From contig JAABRD010000027.1 in NCBI GenBank assembly GCA_011391085.1, positions 1 through 64,000 of the forward strand: a stretch of 64,000 nucleotides of DNA. Reading direction: 5' to 3'. This stretch comes from Thiotrichaceae bacterium. GTDB lineage: Bacteria; Pseudomonadota; Gammaproteobacteria; Beggiatoales; Beggiatoaceae. Positions 58,910 to 64,000 of this stretch are shown piece by piece. The notes beneath the pieces were generated by a model. That model did not search any database and had not been told where the DNA came from. It saw only the letters and a list, made by a program, of their open reading frames with translations. Each line of letters begins with the position of its first letter. Position 1 is the stretch's first letter. Both the position numbers and the translations under genes were made by a program.

Positions 58910-59344
58910 ATGAATCCTAACATCGTTTCCATTTTACCACATCTACAAGCGGCACTTAACCTGACCAGTATAGGTTTGATCACTCTCGCCTATTATTACA
59001 TTCGTGTTCGGCATCATAAAACCATGCACATGACCTGCATGATTGCGGCCCTCGTCGTTTCTGCCATATTCCTATGGTCCTATCTCACCTACCATTTTCA
59101 AGTGGGAAATATCAAATTTGCTGGTGAAGGGATGATTCGTCCCATTTATTTCTCTATACTCCTCAGCCATGTTTTGCTGGCAACCGTGATTGTACCACTG
59201 ATAGTGATAACAGTACGCCATGCCGTACTAGGGAATTTCGTCAAGCATCGACAACTGGGACGCTGGACACTGCCACTGTGGCTATATGTGTCCATCACTG
59301 GCATCATGGTTTATCTGTTAGCTTTTCATATTTACTCTCCGTGA
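58910..59344 (+). CDS. DUF420 membrane protein
   Basis: 144 aa from the ATG at 58910 (MNPNIVSILPHLQAALNLTS); the open frame from 58856 is mostly AT-rich leader. Four transmembrane helices with conserved His: TLAYYYIRVRHHKTMHMTCM, FLWSYLTYHF, SHVLLATVIVPL and RHRQLGRWTLPLWLYVS with a final YLLAFHIY. DUF420 proteins are linked to cytochrome c oxidase and SCO-type assembly; a haem or copper role is inferred. A 62-aa membrane protein follows. Confidence 0.88.
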   Translation: MNPNIVSILPHLQAALNLTSIGLITLAYYYIRVRHHKTMHMTCMIAALVVSAIFLWSYLTYHFQVGNIKFAGEGMIRPIYFSILLSHVLLATVIVPLIVITVRHAVLGNFVKHRQLGRWTLPLWLYVSITGIMVYLLAFHIYSP

Positions 59345-59363
59345 TTTTAACAAGGACACTCGC

Positions 59364-59552
59364 ATGGAAACAATTATCTTCCTCTTGATCAGTATTGTAT
59401 TGTATTTTATTTCGGATTGGATACTCAATCAGATTGAAAAATGGCGTGGTGAAAGATTCACGGATAGAACTCTCATCTTTTTTGTCATCATTTTTGTGTT
59501 AGCCACAGGCGCGTTTGCCTTGTTTAGGTGGTTGGCGGATTCTAGCGGATAG
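59364..59552 (+). CDS. small two-helix membrane protein
   Basis: 62 aa: hydrophobic helix about 4-22 (IIFLLISIVLYFISDWI), a charged linker LNQIEKWRGERFTDR and a second helix about 36-56 (IFFVIIFVLATGAFALFRWL). AAGGACA-type RBS 6-10 bases before the ATG. It follows the DUF420 gene by 19 bases, so it is likely co-transcribed. No family recognised. Confidence 0.7.
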   Translation: METIIFLLISIVLYFISDWILNQIEKWRGERFTDRTLIFFVIIFVLATGAFALFRWLADSSG

Positions 59553-59740
59553 TGGATAACGGATAGCGGATAGATTCATAAGTGGTAATACCTCTTCTTT
59601 AATCATTCTTTCAATCACATACTTCACACATATAGTAATATTCATTCAAACTTGTACGATGTTCCGCTGGAGCGCAATAAGAATTATTGCGCTCCAGAAA
59701 GAATGGTACAAGTTTTGGATAATATTACTATATCACATAC
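59553..59740. repeat. heptamers and TATAGTAATATT MITE-like element
   Basis: Short GTGGATAACGGATAGCGGATAG heptamers (59548-59575). Then an element with ends TATAGTAATATT (59631-59642) and AATATTACTATA (59721-59732), sub-terminal ACTTGTAC and GTACAAGT, and the palindrome CTGGAGCGCAATAAGAATTA... (59667-59697) of another family nested inside. Confidence 0.78.
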
Positions 59741-59750
59741 CTCATAGTTC

Positions 59751-61787
59751 ATGACAACTAAATTCCCTCACCTCCCCCGTCTCTGGATTGGCTTTTGCAC
59801 ACTCATTCCAAGTTTCTTTGCCCATGCTGATGAAGAGAAAATGGTAGAATTATTAAACATGGATCTAGAAGCACTCATGGATCTAGAAGTCAAAGTCGCT
59901 TCCAACAAAGAGAAACCATTACGTGAACAGCCCGGCGTGGTGAGTGTGATTACGGCTGAAGACATTCAGAAAACAGGGGCACGTAGCCTACAGGATATTT
60001 TAAAACAAGTGCCCGGTTTTTGGATCAACACAGACACCTTCAGTTTATTTTCCGCCAGTTTTCGAGGTATCTCAGGGATGGATGCCAAAATCTTACTTAT
60101 CATCGATGGCATTGAACAAAATGAACATGCCTTTGGATCCATCTTTTTTGGAAATCATTACCCCGCTGACACGATTAAACAAATTGAAATCATCCGCGGC
60201 CCCGGTTCCGTAACCTATGGAGGCGCCGCTGAGTTGGCCGTCATCAAGGTAACAACTAAAGGCGCCGAATTGGAAGGTAGCCACCTCATCACCACCGCAG
60301 ATTTTACCGAACACAATATTCATAACAGCAATCTTATCTTCATGACAGGCAACACCTTAGAAAATGGGTTAGCATATTCCTTCTCAGCGTCTGCCGGTTA
60401 TGGAGACTACTCCAATCAAGATTACACAGGAATCACCGATCACACGGTGCCACTCCAGGACAATTCCGATATGAGACCGTACAACATCAATCTTGGTCTC
60501 ACCTATCAAACTTCGGAATTGAGAATATTTTACGACCAATATCGTCAAGAAGACCGAGTCGTCTATGGTGATCTAGGAATTTGGTTAGATGACCGAGATG
60601 CCCCAGAACGGGCCTTTACAGAGTTGACACAACCGGCCACTGTCAACTTTGACATGTTCGATATTCATTTCACACATCGCTGGCAGTTCAATGACCAATT
60701 CACCCTCACCGGTCTATTTTCCTATAATAACCAAATTCCTTGGGAAAGAACAGTGCCTGAACGCACCTATGATGGATACGTCCAGACCCACCGTTGGACT
60801 GTTGGCCTCCGTGGATTTTACGAGATGGATCAACAATCTAACCTCTTACTTGGCATCAATTACTATGATGAAAAAATGGAAGTGTTTGACCCCCAAGTAA
60901 ACAAGCTAGATTATTTCTACTTCGAAGACAGTCAAACCAAGTCCGTCGACGATTTGGCCGTCTATTTCCAGTATGAGAACGATTTCGAATGGGGCAACCT
61001 GACCGCGGGAGGACGTTATGAAGATCACCAAGCCATTGGACGTAAATTTGTCCCACGTCTAGCCCTCACCAAAGTTTGGGAACAACTTCATGCCAAAGTG
61101 ATGTATAGCAAAGCTTTTAAAACACCTCAATTTAGCACCATCGCTTCTGCGATTTTGGCCAACAATCCAATTATGGATGCCGAAGACACCACTGACGTAG
61201 AAATCGAGATGGGTTATCAATTTTCCAAAACTTGGCAACTGACAGGCAATCTATACCAATTAAACATCCAGGACTATATTGCTTTCGACTCTGCTACACT
61301 GGCGAATGTCACCGCCGGCGACGTGACTACCTATGGAGGAGAATTGCTGTTGACTATGCGAACTGGAAACCTTGACCTCGACCTGGGCTACTCAAATGCA
61401 CAACTATCGAGTACCACGGTCGACACGATTCGAATTGAAGGCGAACCACGCCGGGTGTTGGGCATCCCCACTCATAAATTGTTAGTCAATACCACCTATC
61501 ATTTTGACCAGCACAGTTCCATTAATCTCAATGGAGTGATAGTTGGGTCACGATACGCTTGTTTCAGCGACCCGGCGAACCTCATTTGCGGTGGTCCCCA
61601 TAAATTAGACCTCGAATATGACTTCAATCTGTTTTACCAACGAGAGTATCAGAACTGGCGTTTGGGTATTGGAATTGCCAACCTGTTAAACAGCGAAGTG
61701 TGGTATGTTCAACCTTACAGAGGGTCACAACCTCCCACCCCTGGTTTGGAAAGACGACTAATGTTAAATCTTGAATATCATTTTTAA
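59751..61787 (+). CDS. TonB-dependent receptor
   Basis: 678 aa outer-membrane active transporter. Signal peptide about 1-25 (ending FAHA). Plug domain about 40-160: REQPGVVSVITAEDIQKTGA, SLQDILKQVPG, FRGISGMDAKILLIIDGIEQ and EIIRGPGSVTYGGAAELAVI. The beta barrel follows with LELRLMLNLEYHF-like last strand ending in aromatic Phe. No TonB box is firmly seen. Fits receptors for iron chelates, cobalamin or other substrates; the substrate is not evident. No tonB/exbB nearby. An inverted-repeat hairpin follows the stop. Confidence 0.93.
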   Translation: MTTKFPHLPRLWIGFCTLIPSFFAHADEEKMVELLNMDLEALMDLEVKVASNKEKPLREQPGVVSVITAEDIQKTGARSLQDILKQVPGFWINTDTFSLFSASFRGISGMDAKILLIIDGIEQNEHAFGSIFFGNHYPADTIKQIEIIRGPGSVTYGGAAELAVIKVTTKGAELEGSHLITTADFTEHNIHNSNLIFMTGNTLENGLAYSFSASAGYGDYSNQDYTGITDHTVPLQDNSDMRPYNINLGLTYQTSELRIFYDQYRQEDRVVYGDLGIWLDDRDAPERAFTELTQPATVNFDMFDIHFTHRWQFNDQFTLTGLFSYNNQIPWERTVPERTYDGYVQTHRWTVGLRGFYEMDQQSNLLLGINYYDEKMEVFDPQVNKLDYFYFEDSQTKSVDDLAVYFQYENDFEWGNLTAGGRYEDHQAIGRKFVPRLALTKVWEQLHAKVMYSKAFKTPQFSTIASAILANNPIMDAEDTTDVEIEMGYQFSKTWQLTGNLYQLNIQDYIAFDSATLANVTAGDVTTYGGELLLTMRTGNLDLDLGYSNAQLSSTTVDTIRIEGEPRRVLGIPTHKLLVNTTYHFDQHSSINLNGVIVGSRYACFSDPANLICGGPHKLDLEYDFNLFYQREYQNWRLGIGIANLLNSEVWYVQPYRGSQPPTPGLERRLMLNLEYHF

Positions 61788-61848
61788 GTTTCAAGATAAG
61801 CTATTCAAAATTTGAATGTCGGCGATTTTCTTAGTGGGGTCAACTCCC

Positions 61849-61910
61849 CCTTGTGGTTGCCCGCGAGAATGACAATTCTCACCCACGGAAAGCGACCACA
61901 AGGAGGCAAC
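61849..61910 (+). terminator. inverted repeat after the TonB-dependent receptor gene
   Basis: CCTTGTGGTTGC and GCGACCACAAGG (61849-61860 and 61892-61903) around GAGAATGACAATTCTC. About 60 bases behind the stop and between convergent genes, so it may stop transcription from both sides. Confidence 0.5.
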
Positions 61911-61945
61911 CCATAAGGCTGCCTTCATCCACATGGCATCACCAC

Positions 61946-62788
61946 TTAATTTATTTCATCATCATAATACAGAACTGCCCCCTCAATTTCCTTAACGGGC
62001 GGTACCCGTCGTTCCGAACTGTGGGTACGTTGCAGATGGGCGTTCAACATATCGTTGGTCATCACCACCAACGATTTATCAACCTCCAACACCACCTGGG
62101 AACGTCCCTCCATGACGAAATTGGGGAACTGGTTATGTAATCGTTCCAGCAGATAAATATCGTCACTTTCCACCCGAAATTGCACCTTCTTCTCCTCCTG
62201 CAACGGCTTATATTCCCCCGTCCCCCTCCCTGTGAAACGAACTCCTTGGGTAACTCGTGTCAAATTAATATTCATACGTCCTCCCCACGACATCCAGAAC
62301 TGCACATAACCAGAATCAGTTCCAGGAATCACTCGGAGGGGAACACCACATTTTATCTCCGGCACCCAAGGTTCTCCAGGCTTGCGTAACGCATTGTAAG
62401 GGAAGTCAACCTCTGTCCGCAATTCCATCGCCAATAAGAAGCAACGTAAACAAGAAGAGGACAATCTAGGTCGAAGCGGAGAATCTAGCCATGCCTTCCC
62501 CATCAAATAAGTCACGGCATCTGTGGTGGCCCTGGGGTTAAGTGACAACATTTTACTGTTTGTCTCTTCCCCATAACGCACGTCATCGCAGTAATCCGCA
62601 TAACGTTTTAAATCTTCATTTAAAGTACGTCTTGAGGGGATAACCAGCCCCGCGTCTTCTAACCATTCATAATAAATTTTTAAAGTAATTTGCTTTTCAG
62701 ATTGCCTTCGCAATTGATTTTCTAAGCAAAATAGACGTTCGGTACGGGGTTGATCAAAGGGTAAATGGGGGGTGAGTTGGAGTAGCAT
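61946..62788 (-). CDS. WYL-like transcriptional regulator
   Basis: 280 aa. N-terminal wHTH (about 20-75: LRRQSEKQITLKIYYEWLED, PSRRTLNEDLKRY), a middle region with AVTYLMGKAWLDSPLRP and a C-terminal domain with VPLRVIPGTDSGYVQFWMSW and NINLTRVTQGVRFTGRG, then LLERLHNQFPNFVMEG. The layout fits WYL regulators that often sit by CRISPR-Cas or other defence genes, though the W-Y-L triad is not clearly conserved, so the call is tentative. Ends in EIEGAVLYYDD. It is divergent from a small gene and a possible Cas6-like gene. Confidence 0.55.
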   Translation of the reverse strand: MLLQLTPHLPFDQPRTERLFCLENQLRRQSEKQITLKIYYEWLEDAGLVIPSRRTLNEDLKRYADYCDDVRYGEETNSKMLSLNPRATTDAVTYLMGKAWLDSPLRPRLSSSCLRCFLLAMELRTEVDFPYNALRKPGEPWVPEIKCGVPLRVIPGTDSGYVQFWMSWGGRMNINLTRVTQGVRFTGRGTGEYKPLQEEKKVQFRVESDDIYLLERLHNQFPNFVMEGRSQVVLEVDKSLVVMTNDMLNAHLQRTHSSERRVPPVKEIEGAVLYYDDEIN

Positions 62789-63266
62789 GATATTGTTTGC
62801 TATATATAAATATGAAGATTAAATTTTTCTTTTTACTAAGACTGTTGAAATTTATTTGGGCAAGCACTATCTTATAAATAAGGGTATCAATACAAATATG
62901 ATGCTTTGAATAAGGAATTTATATGGAAAGTGTAAGAATAAACTCTTAACTAGCTTACAGAGGATATACAGCGATAGGGGCAAATCACATTATTATATTG
63001 GTTATTCGTGAGGCTAAAAATTGCCTCACGAGTGACTAGCCCTAATGGGAAATTGAAACTTATATGATTGAATATACTAAAAAATTTATATCAATACTTT
63101 CTACTCCAATACGGATTTTAGTACAGAATCATTTTAATAAAAAACATAATAGAAAGCAAGCATCGAGTGCTCTCTTAAAAAATTATAGCAATAGACTATT
63201 GAAATAATAATTTATAATCCTTATAATATGACACATGTTTTACTCACTATAATTAAAGAGGTTTTT
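62789..63266. promoter_or_regulatory. AT-rich spacer with a CGTGAGGC hairpin
   Basis: No gene. CGTGAGGC-TAAAAATT-GCCTCACG (63008-63031) is a compact hairpin that could be a terminator or regulator. The rest is very A+T rich and might hold promoters for the divergent WYL-like gene and the plus-strand 77-aa gene. No repeats of CRISPR type are seen. Confidence 0.45.
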
Positions 63267-63500
63267 ATGCTTGCTAAATCTAGTATGCCTACTGTATCCA
63301 ACATGTTGGAAAATCTTATTGTGCAAGAAGTTCACAAGCAACTTGACCAACTATTTAGATGGAAAATAGAACCAGAACTCCAAAGAATACGAAATAATTT
63401 TGAAAGAGATTTGGAATTGCTTAGTAACAGTGCCACTTGGGACGGTGAAGAAATTCGCCCATGGGCCGACTGGGTGCCATCAAAAAATGCCCAAAAATAA
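63267..63500 (+). CDS. small protein of unknown function
   Basis: 77 aa from the ATG at 63267 with AAAGAGG upstream; an in-frame start at 63228 would add 13 residues. MLENLIVQEVHKQLDQLFRW and ELQRIRNNFERDLELLSNSA are amphipathic helices, followed by a Trp-rich end WDGEEIRPWADWVPS. No family recognised. A hairpin directly follows. Confidence 0.6.
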   Translation: MLAKSSMPTVSNMLENLIVQEVHKQLDQLFRWKIEPELQRIRNNFERDLELLSNSATWDGEEIRPWADWVPSKNAQK

Positions 63501-63506
63501 TGGCTT

Positions 63507-63541
63507 GAATCGTAGATTACTACAAAAAATCTACGATTCAG
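63507..63541 (+). terminator. hairpin after the 77-aa gene
   Basis: TGAATCGTAGATT-ACTACAAAA-AATCTACGATTCA, starting a few bases after the stop. No strong T-run follows. Confidence 0.6.
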
Positions 63542-63581
63542 ACAACTAATTTGATTAATCAACTATAACAGGAGAACCCAA

Positions 63582-64000
63582 ATGAACTCTATTAAACTCT
63601 ACATCGACCTCCCCTTCTCCAACCGTTCCGCCATCATTCAAAGCCGCGACAACGTTGCCAACCTCCTCACAGCCGCAATGCGCAAATATGGTTATCAACC
63701 CCCAGACAATCAACCGGCCCGATGGGGATTCGGCGTCATTGCTAAACCTGCCAATCCTAACAGTCACAATTCGAAACAAGCCCGTCTTCACCTCGTGCAA
63801 CGAGTCATCGTGGGTACCAGTGACCCTGACATCGCTACGATACTTTCGCATTTGCAACCTAACGATTTGTTAGAACCTAATCAAGTGGCGGGGGCTGGCT
63901 TAGACCTGCGGATGGCCACTATTTCGCAGGCGCCATCTTGGATAGAAACCGAAGCCGCCGCCTTCTATTGTGTCTCCCCAGTGCGAGTGACACAACCCAG
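63582..64000 (+). CDS. 5' part of an unknown protein, possibly Cas6/Csf5-like
   Basis: 139 codons run to the window end with no stop. RBS AGGAGA is 7 bases before the ATG. Visible: MNSIKLYIDLPFSNRSAIIQ, a short helix NVANLLTAAMRKYG, ARWGFGVIAKPAN, LHLVQRVIVGTSDPDIATIL, and a last strand-turn GAGLDLRMATISQAPSW then AFYCVSPVRVTQP. The beta-alpha-beta with a final SPVRV strand faintly resembles a Cas6-type RRM (repeat-RNA endonuclease), and a WYL-like gene lies upstream. This is a guess; no catalytic His is yet visible. Confidence 0.35.
   Translation, partial: MNSIKLYIDLPFSNRSAIIQSRDNVANLLTAAMRKYGYQPPDNQPARWGFGVIAKPANPNSHNSKQARLHLVQRVIVGTSDPDIATILSHLQPNDLLEPNQVAGAGLDLRMATISQAPSWIETEAAAFYCVSPVRVTQP

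Noticed and set aside
1-64000. tRNA, rRNA, tmRNA or 4.5S RNA genes
   Set aside because: None was recognised by eye; short structured RNAs could be missed without covariance models.

Overview
The window looks like chromosome from a gammaproteobacterium of the large sulfur bacteria group (Beggiatoaceae/Thiotrichales-like). Support: housekeeping genes of gammaproteobacterial type (ffh, gltB, pyrF, rdgC, ssb, ispF, a FimX-like protein, a YajR-like transporter), intergenic runs of 7-bp direct repeats (TCAGTTA, the complement of the TAACTGA heptamer known from marine Beggiatoaceae, plus TATCCAC and TTATTCA), many small hairpin elements, and secreted caspase-like CHAT and CHASE2 proteins typical of multicellular bacteria. 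The assignment is inference. No rRNA, tRNA or CRISPR array was recognised.

Layout. 1-9169: an orphan pair of peptide/nickel-type ABC permeases, a family 2 glycosyltransferase, a FimX-like c-di-GMP protein bracketed by two inverted composite repeats, a YheS-like ABC-F ATPase, a 36-bp tandem repeat and ffh. 9386-12965: an XRE regulator with palindromic operators, a secreted protein, an ISAzo13-type transposase remnant, an orphan NadS-like antitoxin, a broken MscS-like gene and a 5'-truncated second copy of ffh. 13080-25889: an envelope locus in which every protein has a signal peptide, lipobox or membrane anchor. It holds a four-gene lipoprotein operon (one gene with a degenerate subtilisin-like domain), a divergent TPR-CHAT protease, a CHASE2 membrane protein, a FecR-like secreted protein, a polysaccharide deacetylase and a secreted NTF2-like protein. 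26099-30600: a second XRE regulator with paired operators, then four tandem VapBC-type toxin-antitoxin modules, ending in a remnant of the same XRE gene and a HicA remnant.

31032-45254 is mostly housekeeping: gltB, a Uma2 nuclease, a membrane protein, a solitary DNA methyltransferase, pyrF, rdgC, a YjbQ protein, gamma carbonic anhydrase, a lytic transglycosylase and a ketohexokinase-like kinase. 45255-53349 is an accessory and defence-like stretch: a secreted trypsin-like protease, a SAM methyltransferase, a DNA methyltransferase-nuclease-Ig fusion, a HEPN pair and an AAA ATPase/PD-(D/E)xK pair. 53425-56020 is an ispF-MFS-ssb operon. 56282-61787 has small proteins, DUF4389, a secreted Pro/Gly-rich protein, a pentapeptide-repeat protein, DUF420 and a TonB-dependent receptor. 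The right edge has a WYL-like regulator and the start of a possible Cas6-like gene.

The best candidate for an undescribed system is the CHAT/CHASE2/lipoprotein locus: a likely active periplasmic caspase-fold protease encoded back to back with a lipoprotein operon that includes a protease-like protein lacking most catalytic motifs. The tandem vapBC array, with divergent N-termini and nearly identical C-termini, is second. All calls come from reading the sequence and its translations; no database search or alignment software was used.
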